DNA from: Hyaloperonospora brassicae | Lineage: Eukaryota > Oomycota > Peronosporomycetes > Peronosporales > Peronosporaceae | NCBI GenBank assembly: GCA_947650285.1 | Contig: CANTFL010001426.1 | Span: 248,001-312,000, forward strand | Direction of reading: 5' to 3' | DNA: 64,000 bases | Shown here: positions 34,590 through 45,010 of the stretch, one piece after another | Position numbering within the stretch: position 1 is the stretch's first letter | How the letters are laid out: each line of letters opens with the position of its first letter | Notes under the pieces: model-generated | What the model saw: the letters and a program-made list of their open reading frames with translations, nothing else | What the model was told of the DNA's origin: nothing | The model's database searches: none | Position numbers and translations under genes: made by a program

Positions 34590-34991
34590 GAAATTATACT
34601 ACGCGAAGAAAGACAGCCACCTCGTTATCCTTTGCGAGAGGTGTTGACTGTTTACGGCCGTGCGTAATGACGCACGTTCCGTATAGACGATGAACGGTCA
34701 ATCTCCCAAAAGATAGACCCGGAACTTAGCCAGTGCATACTTCATGGCAAGGATATCCTTGTCACGCACTGGGTAATTGCGCTCACCTGCCTGCAGCTGA
34801 CGCGACTGATAACAGATGACGCGCTCTGCGCCATCTGCATCGAACTGCATTAACGCACAGCCGATTGCGAAATCGCTGGCGTCACAGACCACATGAAGAG
34901 GTCTGTCCTATTCTGCAATCGCCAAGATCGGCGATTGCATCAAGCTCCGCTTGATACCTTCAAAGGAACTCTGGCAATCAGCGTTCCATGA
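34590..34991 (-). pseudogene. RNase H domain of element D/B
   Basis: VCDASDFAIGCALMQFDADG carries the first catalytic Asp of Ty3-type RNase H. It is followed by ICYQSRQLQAGERNYPVRDK and DILAMKYALAKFRVYLLGD. The frame equals that of the RT block upstream and the integrase downstream, with stops at the block ends. The enzyme removes RNA from the RNA/DNA hybrid during reverse transcription. A decayed second copy of this motif set is at 46560-46690. Confidence 0.88.
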
Positions 34992-35790
34992 TCACTTGAC
35001 ATTTTTCTTGAGTAAGCAAGAAAGATGAACAGTCATCTCGGCGTAGTTGCGCGAGTACTTGTGCAAGTACGCCGCAAGACCAAGGAACTTCCTTAGTCCC
35101 TTGACATCGACTGGCACTGGCCAGTCGGTAATCGCCTTGATCTTCTCGGGATCAGGGCGTACGCCGTGTTTACCCACGATGCACCCAAGAAGTGGAATTT
35201 CGCTAGCCGCGAATATACACTTCTTGAGGTTGGCGTACAACTTATGCTTGCGCATAAGTTGAAGGACTTGACGAACGTGAGTTCTGTGAACTTCAACGTC
35301 CGTCTTTCCGTCCATAGCCCGGCTATGGACGAACAAATCGTCGAAGTAACTCGGTGCGAAATCTCGCACCGGTCTCAACAGATTTGTGACACATCTGTTG
35401 AATGTTGCAGGGGCATTACTCAGCCCCTGTGGCATCACTAGCCACTCCCACAGCATCCCGCTGGTGGCGCTCACTGCTGTATACGGGATGTCCCGTTCAC
35501 GCATGAGGATCTGATGGAACCAATCCATCAGATCCATGGACGAAAAGATGGTACTCTTTTACATACCATCTATGATGACGTCCTTCCTCGGTATCGGCGT
35601 CTGAGCCGGTACCGTTGCAGCATTCAACTTGTTGAATGCGTGCACTATCCGCCATCCTCCTGTGGCCTTTAACACACAAAAGGTCGGAGATCTGTGAGGG
35701 GATGTCGATTCCCTCACATGGCCCGCTGCTAAGCGATCGGCAAAGAACTTGTCGATCGCTAGTACTTGTTCACGAGGCAGTGGCCACTAT
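34992..35790 (-). pseudogene. Reverse transcriptase of element D/B
   Basis: Reads in one frame from about 35786. PREQVLAIDKFFADRLAAGH, then ESTSPHRSPTFCVLKATGGW and RIVHAFNKLNAATVPAQTPI, then after one TAA the block SSMDLMDWFHQILMRERDIP with motif A. MPQGLSNAPATFNRCV is motif B and SYFDDLFVHSRAMDG the YxDD catalytic box (YFDD). GCIVGKHGVRPDPEKIKAI and GLRKFLGLAAYLHKYSRNYA complete the thumb/connection. Two nonsense codons (before 35786 and near 35570) inactivate it. Catalytic residues are otherwise intact. Confidence 0.92.
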
Positions 35791-36590
35791 TTCATGACAC
35801 AGTACTTCGAGCCCGGTTTGAGCTCGGTCTCGTGTCGAGTTCCTTTGTCCTTAGGCAACTCGCAAGGTACGGATTCAGGGAACACATCCCTGAATTTGAT
35901 CAAATCCTTATACAAAGGATTTGCCTGAAGCGACTTCCAGACTTGAGACGTGTATCGCTCAATCCGAGTCTTCTGATTGAGTACACTTTCGTCCATCGAT
36001 GAGCTGCTGAGAACCCGTTCGTCCCCAGCAAATACTGTTGCCGACCGAATATCGGCTACATACTCATCCTCTGTGGCGAGTATGCAGATCTGATTGACTT
36101 TGCCACTACGCAGATCACGCAAGAACCGTTTCGGTTCTAGCGTTGGCAACTGAGTTGTCTCCGAAGTCAACTTCGGAGGCACAATCAGATCAAGCATATA
36201 AGCGCCTACGCTTGATCCGTCATTAACCAAGACGTTCAACGTCTCGGTTACTTCCTGGGAACTTGCTTCCACAGGTTGCTGAGGGTCTGGTCCCTCAGCA
36301 AGTGACTCTTGAGGAATTCCTTCCTCAAGCACGTGGGGACTTATTCCCTCGACGTCTTCCGACTGTGGCTGTGCAACCACAGTCAGGCACCGATTCTCTA
36401 CGGTCGACTCTCCAGTCGACCTAGTATCTACATGTTGCCCTTTGAAGGAAACAGGTTTCTTACTTCTAAGATGCTGCCCTCCAGGCATGCATCCATGTCC
36501 AATTCCACTCGACTTATTCGAGTGGTGGACCTTCGGCGCAGCCTGTACTCCTGTGCAGCCGCCGGTAGCTTAAGGATGCTAGACATATGC
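35787..36590 (-). pseudogene. Protease-RT linker of element D/B
   Basis: The block 35787-36488 ends FPESVPCELPKDKGTRHETE LKPGSKYC, the usual N-terminus of gypsy RT. Before it is an acidic linker (EDVEGISPHVLEEGIPQESL). Perfect hairpins such as CCACTCGA/TCGAGTGG near 36515 continue to about 36545. Family-1 sequence stops by 36590, where an RNase H relic of another element begins on the plus strand. This is the right breakpoint of the inversion. Confidence 0.75.
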
Positions 36591-36599
36591 TATACCATG

Positions 36600-37320
36600 C
36601 TAATTTCTCGTGAGACTACCGTGCTGACGCGTTATTTAACCTTAGCCTGGTTGCTCCAAACCTCTGATCGCAACGGGAAATTAGGCTGATGGGCTGCATT
36701 GTTATCTTTATGGACACTGGAGATCCGTCGATGTGAGAAGGTTAAAGAAGAGATACTTGGTAGTCTGGCAGCGAGTATAATTCCTTGGCAAGAAGTGGTA
36801 GAGATGTTGAACTTTTTTGCACCAAGAAAACAACCACGGCCGAGGAAAAATATTTCTGAGTGGATATTTTCGATAATTTTGATAGAGAGGAGAGAAAATA
36901 CGGAGCTTGCAGCGCGATCGTATGGAGATTACAAGGTGGAATGTTGTGTACACCGCGTCTGAGCTTGTCCCTGATACAACTATTAAGAAAGCAGAGTATA
37001 GAGGACTACTTCTATGTTTCAATTTGTAGACTGATCAGAACAGGGGGCGAGAGACCATATGCGGAATTTCGAATTTATTGGTCAGACATATGCGTGGAGA
37101 GATCGATTTAAAGGCGCCAGGTATACAACTACAGAAACGTAAAAAGATGGAAAAATTACGACCTTGGCCCAAGCATGGATTTCAACATGTGAAACGCGAT
37201 CGGAACGCGAGCGCAGATCAATTGACAAGTGAAGCTCTGCAGAAAGAGAAGGGTTGGATAGTGATGGATGACCAAGGTCACCAAGATCTAGTGACTCTGA
37301 ATCGGGTAAGCTAGTTCCTA
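36600..37320 (+). pseudogene. RNase H region of chromodomain gypsy element C (family 2)
   Basis: Begins abruptly with VLTRYLTLAWLLQTSDRNGK and WTLEIRRCEKVKEE, then KKYGACSAIVWRL-like text and, at 37078-37314, HMRGEIDLKAPGIQLQKRKK followed by HVKRDRNASADQLTSEALQK. This is the second RNase H-like domain that follows RT in this family, with the final His/Asp box near HVKRDRNASAD. Frameshifts separate the blocks. Upstream gag, protease and RT are missing, cut at the inversion breakpoint. Confidence 0.75.
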
Positions 37321-38740
37321 TTACCCCGCAAGACGAATCAGAGGGTGCGAGTAGCTGCGATTGCCTGTGCTTCCGCACGACGACGCCATTCATTACATAT
37401 TGTCCAAGAAGAGATTGTTCAACAGATACGAATCGAGCGGATCAAACAAGCGCAAGATGAAGAGATTTGGATCTCTAATTTGAAGTCCTATCTGAATTTG
37501 AATGTATCCACGATTACATGAGCGGATGCGAAATCATTTGCCTTGATTGCGTCGGAATATAAGGTCGATCAGGACGATCTGTTGCTCTTTTGTTTTAGAT
37601 CAGCCACAAAGTCAGAAGATCGCGTAGAGCTGTTTCCGGTTGGTGATCTCGGAGATATTGCAGCAAGATTTTTACATCAATATCTTACCAGCTTGGAGGG
37701 CGACAACCAGGGATAGATCGAAAACTTACCAGCGGATCAGGGAAAAGTTTCACTGGAGAGATCTGTACCAAAGTGTGCAACAGTATGTGGGAGAGTGTGT
37801 GGATTGTGAAACAGGTAGAGGACGCCTCTGCGATCGAAGTAGCTCGCCGGGTATCATACAAGTAGCGTACTCTTTTCAGATACTGGCGATGGATTACATT
37901 CCTTCTCTGCCGCGATCGTTCGAAGGTAACACGGAGCTGTTGATCTGGGTCCACCTGTTTTCTGTATATGTGGTTGCAAAGGCGAGTGCGTCTCGGACCG
38001 CGCAAGCGATCGCGGAGAATTACAAAGAAAGTTTATTCAGAATATACGGCGCGAGTGAAGCAATTCGTCACGATCGAGAGCCAGTATTTAACTCTGATTT
38101 CTTTCGTTTGTTTAATCAGATGGTGGGCCAGAAACAACGAGATACTATGACTTATAGATCACAAACAAACGACACAGCGGAGCGCGTGGTAAAGAGATGT
38201 TAACTTGAGCAATCAAAATGTATGTGTTGGACGATAATCAAGAGTTTGGGATGAATATGCCGAACGATCAACATACGCGATTAAAATCGCACAATATCGG
38301 GTTCGCGGGTACTCCCCATTCTATCTTATCCACGGTAGGGACCCCCAATCAACGTTAAAAAAAGCCACGTTACCTCTAGGGTGTACCGCATCTCGAGATC
38401 GAGATCCACGACGATGGCGGTATGGCATACAACGCCAGTACCAACGGGAGATAGCGGTGGTGAATAATCGACTGAAGGGAGCAATTCAAGATCGCGCCGA
38501 TCAGCATAACCAGGATCGCGATCTGCTGAATCAATGCAGCGGATCGCAAGTCTGGCTATTTCTAGATCGCGTAATGGATGGGGTACGCTTAAAATTGGCG
38601 AATATGTGGCACGAACCGTTTCGAGTGATCGATAAGTTCGGTGATCACGCTGGGAAATTGAAAATAGTAGGTACGCCCTACCAAGTCTTCCCAGTGGTAA
38701 ATGTGTGGAAGCTGAAACTCGTACGGCTGTTCACAAATTA
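37321..38740 (+). pseudogene. Integrase of element C
   Basis: After RRRHSLHIVQEEIVQQIRIE (link region) comes the zinc-finger part (GECVDCETGRGR). The catalytic core follows: ILAMDYIPSLPRSFEG (first Asp), EAIRHDREPVFNSDFF (second Asp) and SQTNDTAERVVKR (the Glu). Then a GPY/F-type module, SGSQVWLFLDRVMDGVRLKL and PFRVIDKFGDHAGKLKI (38540-38740). Several frameshifts occur between 37690 and 38460. The enzyme would insert cDNA into the genome. All three acidic residues can still be read. Confidence 0.82.
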
Positions 38741-38741
38741 A

Positions 38742-39080
38742 TTGGTGAAACGACTGAGAATGAACGAAGCTGATCGAGTGGATTTTGACGAAGCTGTGTT
38801 ACCAGAATACAGTTGGGTAGGCGATCTGATAGAAGACGAGTTTGAAGCGGAGATAATAACGGACATGCGATCAGGACTACGGACTCGTTATGACAAGGTG
38901 CACAGACAGTTTAAAGTCCATTTGGAAGGATATGATGATCTGTCGCTGGTGGACGAAGCCTACTTGAACTGTAGAGAGATGATACAAGAATTGGATCGTG
39001 CTCGTGTACAGAAGAACCGGTTGAAAGTGATACAGTTGCACGAAGAGGATAACTCGGGTGAATATTTGTCAGGTCGTTGA
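38742..39080 (+). pseudogene. Chromodomain C-terminus of element C
   Basis: Block of 112 codons with the chromodomain order FEAEIITDMRSGLRTRYD, HRQFKVHLEGYDDLSLVD and EAYLNCREMIQEL. Chromodomains on integrases of this class bind modified histones and bias insertion toward heterochromatin. One aromatic cage position appears changed (KVHLEGY where KVHWKGY would be usual). The stop at 39078-39080 ends pol. Confidence 0.75.
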
Positions 39081-39440
39081 ATGTAGGGGAAATGTAAGGA
39101 GGCTGTATAGGAGGGTGGATATATCACGTACAGGGAGGCTGTATGAGACGGTAGAAAGGCGGTATATGTTGTGAGTATGGTGATCGAAGATTTAAAGACT
39201 CGATCGAGTGGTTTGAAGCTGGTCAATATTCTGATTGCCAGTGATTAAGATTTATGGAATTTTGATTGCGAGTGATCGGGGTCTAATGTTATCAGATCGA
39301 CGATGGATAATGAACAAAAGAAAATAAAGAAAATATAAAACGACAGATGGAGATGAAAAGAAAGGGGATTTTGATATTGGACGAAAAAGGTCACCTATGA
39401 GACCATCATGAACGAAAAAAATTGCCGGAGATGCGGTTGA
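39081..39440. other. Non-coding spacer of element C
   Basis: Purine-rich on the plus strand, with repeated GGAGGCTGTATAGGAGGG-like words near 39100-39150. No gene seen. Confidence 0.4.
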
Positions 39441-42032
39441 TCAATGATTTAGGATGTTTTGCGATCGCGAACCGATATTGGTTACGCCACGGCTCAGCCG
39501 AATCAAACAAGAGACAAGGCAGTGATCAAGTTCGGGATCTTGGTCGTTTTGCATCCTAATCCACGGTACCACAACCGGTTTTCTGACGGGGATGGGAAAT
39601 GCAAGAAGAAGGGGCCCAACTGAATGTCCAAGTCGCAATTCCCTTCGATCATTTCTTGAAGAATAAAGCGGAGAACGGTTTTCCATCGCGGTCCAGATCG
39701 TAATCGGCGCTGACGACGCGCTTGGAAAAATGTGGCCAACTCCGAATCGACCTGGCGTTGCAGACTGGAAATGATAAGAACATGGGTCGATCCCCACAAT
39801 GCCTGTCGATGGAGACCCTAAAAGATAAGATACACTTTTACCAGATCCTTGAACCACACGTTAACTTCGATAATGACCGGCTTTATCGACCGCTCAAGAA
39901 TTTTCCAAGGTTCTTGGCTGTATAGAGAAGTGATCTGTGTCGAAGAAAATAACTGGGGGCCCCAGCGATCGACACAGAAGGCGGAGGACTTCAGAATATT
40001 GTACGCTGGAAAAAAAAACCTGCGGCTTGCATAAATGCGTGAGCATTTATTCCGCTTCCAGCTCAGCGACACCGGTGTAGCTGACTCGACGCGTTGACCA
40101 GGAAGCCAATTGAGAAGATGATCGGGGTACGCGAGAGCTGAACCCACGAATATACTGATCGCGCAATAGACGGGTAGATAGCAATGCGGCATATAGGCCG
40201 GATGCCAGCAGATCATCTACATCCTCGCGATTGTAACTAGACATGCTGATACTACCCGACGACTCGCTCGAAGAGTCGCATATTTGCTCGACCTTGGACA
40301 CCCTTTATGTATAGGAAGCAACCGAAGGAATCGGGGAAGGGGATCGCGAACTAAAGCCAGATTCTTCAATAGAGATCGTCGATTAAATTGAGTAGTGTCC
40401 GGGTGGCGTAGCAGCAGACGACGCGCGTCGACGGAAAGCAGATCGTGACCCCGAAAGAGACGCGCGAGTAGCTTCCTCAGAGGAACTGGACGAATCTCCA
40501 ATTGCCGAAGATGAAGAGAACCGATTTCCTGGATCCGCCGGACCCACCGCTGATCCTGGTAACGTCTGCGCGGGGAGAACCGGAACATAATGCGCCTAAT
40601 GACGACTAGTAAAGCCTTTTGAGCTTGATCTAGAAGAACACTTTAAGGGCATCGATCGAGATGGTTCGGTCGATCGGATCGATCTATTTAACCGCTTGGA
40701 CTTAACCGATCGCCCTGGCCCGGCTGATCCCGGTGGAGAAGAAATTCGTGCTTGCGTTGCCGCCGGCGTGGATAAAGTGAAGCAAAAGGCCTCGGCAATT
40801 TGAACTAACTCAGCTTATCGTGCGAATTCATCCGCCGAGGCTGACTCAGCTGATCAAACGGTCAAAGCTGATCGCGTGGGCGGAGATGACGAAGACTTAG
40901 GCAACTTGGTACGCGGCGCTGGCTTGTCCGATTGAGGAAGTTGGCCTGAGGCTTGTACTCATCCGCCTGCACTGAATTAGCCGATTTCACGATCGGGGTT
41001 GATCGCGTCGAGACCTTGTCCGGGGTCAACGGAGAGGAGGAGGCTCCTGAAGCCCAAGAACGCTTGGACGGGAACTCAGGACTAGTGTCGTGCCGAAACG
41101 CTTACCGTCCGAAGACACTGGAGGTGAAGATAACTCAAGCGGAACCGCCAGATGCTAGCTGGGCCAAATGCGGCCAAATCTTGTCGCGATCAGTAACAGC
41201 ACAATCGCGAGCGACCATCCGGTCTCGGACCAAACGTTGGAGGCGCGCATGTTCCGAGTGATAAACCGCAATCACTTTTTGCGGTCTCTGTCGGCAATTC
41301 CGCGCAGTGTCGATCCCGTTGCGAGGGACCCGAAGCGATTTGATTCACGAAATCGTCGATTTTCTTCTGATCTCGAACGACGGTAGCCTAATGTTTCCTG
41401 GCGTCGGCGTCCCGGAGGGCCCGGATCGACTTGAGTTGTGACAACCGGGGCTTCATCTTTTGACAAAGAGAGGTGATCTCTTGCTAATATTCTATCTCCA
41501 GAGAAGCGTGGACAGTGGCTATGTGAAGAAGAATCTTCTATGGGTCAGCGGAGATGGATTTAGACAGGGAGGTCTTCAAGCGCTGGATTTCCTCTTCGAA
41601 ATTGTGGATCCTCGCCAGCCGATCTTCCTGCTTACCCAAGACCACTTCGCAGTCGTCGCCGCGTTGGCGGGCGTGCTGGAAGGCGAAGAACATATGATCA
41701 AAACTCTACTGGACATATCTTATCATCTTAGTCTCAGCGTCACGCAAGGTGTCCAGCTTCTGTTCGAATAGATCGCCGCGAAGTCTATATTTCATCGACT
41801 CATCATCTAGGGAGCCGTAACACTTCGCGATCTCCTCGTATCCTTCCAAGTGATCGTAAAGAGTATCTATCATACCGCCTATGGTCGGACGTTCGGTACA
41901 TGCAGCAATCATCACTCGGGTGCTGGGAAGAAGTGCGTAAGTCTCGGCGAAGGTCCTTGTGGGGTATGCAACGGCCGACGATTCCCCCTGATCAGGGGAC
42001 AGGGAGACGCCGGAAGGTGGTGGCGTACGCAT
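39441..42032 (-). pseudogene. Antisense coding region of element C, between pol and the 3' LTR
   Basis: The minus strand carries a long but frameshifted coding-like text from an ATG at 42032 (MRTPPPSGVSLSPDQG) to about 39441. It includes IGGMIDTLYDHLEGYEEIAK and a coiled-coil segment (41600-42000), and a Ser-rich acidic middle (SSSESSGSISMSSYNREDVD, 40200-40300). Near 39900-40100 are NKCSRIYAS, CVDRWGPQLF and YSQEPWKILERSIKPVIIEV. Blocks at 40217-40588 and 39441-39857 continue it. About 860 codons in total, in the same position and orientation as the family-1 antisense ORF but without visible sequence similarity. Function unknown. Confidence 0.5.
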
Positions 42033-42122
42033 GTCAAGTGTGTAACAGAAGGGCTGATCACGAGGAAAGACATAGCGCAGTCAGATTGACCCTGTGTGGT
42101 GACTAAAGGCGCAGGAAGTGAC

Positions 42123-43404
42123 TTTGGTGAAGCGACGAGTGACATTCGCGATACAAGAAGGGGTCGCGCTCCAGTTACATCCGAGTGGGCAGACGGTTGA
42201 CAACGTCGGTCACACAACTGATCAGATCACGTCCACTGGACGGGTATACAGAACGGGACATCAGATCAGACAGGATGGGGCGTGCGATATCGGGCTAAAG
42301 TACGACGGGCGAAGGGTACGAGTTATAAAGATGGGGTTATTCTAGTGGGGGGTGATTACACTGGCGATCAGTCGATCAAGAAGGAAACCGCGATGAGCAA
42401 GGCGATCGCGATCACGGAGGTGATCGGTACCATGATGGGTGATCAGACATGTAATTGCAATCAGGTTGATGTGGACCAGGACATGCGACCCCGACCGGAA
42501 GAGTGTGTGCCCCACCATGTGTTAGTGTGGCCACGGCACGCGATCGCGATTGGAAGTGTAGGGACCACACCATGTGACCCGCGATCAGGGAGGTCATCGA
42601 GATCGTTATCAGTGATCAGGTATGTGATCGCGATGAGGTTAGGGTGGGTTACACCACACGATCGGCGACCAGAAAGGCGACTGTGATCGGACAAGTAGAT
42701 CAGGTGTGTGCCACCCTAGTTCAACGTTGCTACATTCCAGCATGAACGACGCGTGGCCTACGATTTCTAAGACATGGAGATAGAGATAGGTTTGTTGGGT
42801 GTGGTTGGTTAACATTAAATATAGTTCAATTTGCTTCAACGTACACGTGTCGACTTCTCCTCCGGGTGGATCACTGGCCACCCGACGTCAAGGAAAAGTC
42901 ACATACTTTAACCAAGTGATATCTTCGGATTGTTTGGCCAGGGATCAAGAACTATCAAACAACACCCAACTGCGACTGGACGCAGGAAACCCTTTGTGGT
43001 TGGGGACTCAAGATCGCGAGGCGACTCAAGTGGTCAGAAGGCCCGCGAATTATTGTCTACATTTGGACAAAGCGGTCTGTTACCGATCAAGGTGACTCAC
43101 ATCGAGCACCCTACAAGTATACAAGTGACCCCGTAAAGAATTCCACAAGATTACATCAAGACCGCTCGCGGTGTGAAGGTTTTCACACCGAGATCAAATC
43201 TCGACCCCAGTGCAAACCCGGTATAGTTTTCCATTAACACGAGTCCACCTGGAAGAGTGCAACCCGCCCCACTGACAGGTACGCAAGGTGAGGAAGGCTA
43301 TTAAGAGAACAGAAATAGGATTACTCCCTCCGTTAATCGGTCGTCCGGGCGCCAGTGGATAGTTGGTATCGACTCCTCAAAAGAGCAATCACCAGTCTAC
43401 CACA
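42123..43404 (+). repeat. Family-2 LTR (3' LTR of element C)
   Basis: About 1.28 kb, ending TCTACCACA. Nearly identical to 43614-44893 in the opposite orientation and to 6412-7693. The start is degenerate (TTTGGTGAAG). A purine-rich AAAGGCGCAGGAAG just upstream could be its polypurine tract. No matching duplication flanks it on both sides, as expected for the 3' LTR of a 5'-truncated element. Confidence 0.9.
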
Positions 43405-43613
43405 ATATCGCACTAATATCCAAGCCATGACTGACTGACCGATTCATAAGAACTAAAAAATTTACGGAAGTGGCTCGGTCTTGTCGATGTTTTGAACAAT
43501 TATAGTGCAAAACATACAGAAATGACTCGGGTATACTAATTTCTGTTTAATTATATGGAATGGTGCTGAATAAGCACACAAAACAATTCTTTTCAAACTG
43601 TTATTAGAAATTA

Positions 43614-44893
43614 TGTGGTAGACTGGTGATTGCTCTTTTGAGGAGTCGATACCAGCTATCCACTAGCGCCCGGACGACCGACTAACGGAGGGAGTACTCC
43701 TATTCTGTTCTCTTAATAGCCTTCCTCACCTTGTGTACCCGTCGGTGGGGCGGGTTGCACTCTTCCAGGTGGACTCGTGTTAATGGAAAACTATACCGGG
43801 TTTGCACTGGGGTCGAGATTTGATCTCGGTGTGAAAACCTTCACACCGCGAGCGGGGTTGATGTAATCTTGTGGAATTCTTTACGGGGTCACTTGTATAC
43901 TTGTAGGGTGCTCGATGTGAGTCACCTTGGTCGGTAACAGACCGCTTTGTCCAAATGTAGACAATAATTCGCGGGCCTTCTGACCACTTGAGTCGCCTCG
44001 CGATCTTGAGTCCCCAACCACAAAGGGTTTCCTGCGTCCAGTCGCAGTTGGGTGTTGTTTGATAGTTCTTGATCCCTGGCCAAACAATCCGAAGATATCA
44101 CTTGGTTAAAGTATGTGACTTTTCCTTGACGTCGGGTGGCCAGTGATCCACCCGGAGGAGAAGTCGACACGTGTACGTTGAAGCAAATTGAACTATATTT
44201 AATGTTAACCAACCACACCCAACAAACCTATCTCTATCTCCATGTCTTAGAAATCGTAGGCCACGCGTCGTTCATGCTGGAATGTAGCAACGTTGTACTA
44301 GGGTGGTACACACCTGATCTACTTGTCCGATCACAGTCGCCTTTCTGGTCGCCGATCGTGTGGTGTAACCCACCCTAACCTCATCGCGATCACATACCTG
44401 ATCACTGATAACGATCTCGATGACCTCCCTGATCGCGGGTCACATGGTGTGGTCCCTACACTTCCAATCGCGATCGCGTGCCGTGGCCACACCAACACAT
44501 GGTGGGGCACACACTCTTCCGGTCGGGGTCGCATGTCCTGGTCCACATCAACCTGATTGCAATTACATGTCTGATCACCCATCATGGTACCGATCACCTC
44601 CGTGATCGCGATCGCCTTGCTCATCGCGGTTTCCTTCTTGATCGACTGATCGCCAGTGTAATCACCCCCCACTAGAATAACCCCATCTTTATAACTCGTA
44701 CCCTTCGCCCGTCGTACTTTAGCCCGATATCGCACGCCCCATCATGTCTGATCTGATGTCCCGTTCTATATACCCGTCCAGTGGACGTGATCTGATCAGT
44801 TGTGTGACCGACGTTGTCAACCGTCTGCCCACTCGGATGTAACTGGAGCGCGACCCTTCTTGTATCGCGAATGTCACTCGTCGCTTCACCACA
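43614..44893 (-). repeat. Family-2 solo LTR
   Basis: 1280 bp, TGTGGTGAAG...GTCTACCACA read on the minus strand. Flanked by the 4-bp duplication ATTA at 43610-43613 and 44894-44897. There is no internal region, so it is a solo LTR left by LTR-LTR recombination. It faces the 42123-43404 LTR across a 209-bp spacer. Confidence 0.9.
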
Positions 44894-45010
44894 ATTAGTT
44901 CAGTCCACGATTTTTATCTCTACCAGATTATGAACGGCACTTCAGTGTAATTTGTAATACTTCTGAATTTGCCATAGGCTGACATTTTTGCAAGATGACC
45001 CGAATGGTCA

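Noticed and set aside
39441..40588. Several minus-strand ORFs as separate genes
   Set aside because: They are consecutive pieces of one frameshifted antisense region of element C.
42118..42686. ORFs inside the family-2 LTRs (also 44331-44735, 7129-7383) as proteins
   Set aside because: They recur only because the LTR is repeated; no codon-like constraint or motif is visible, and the GATC-rich repeats create open frames by chance.
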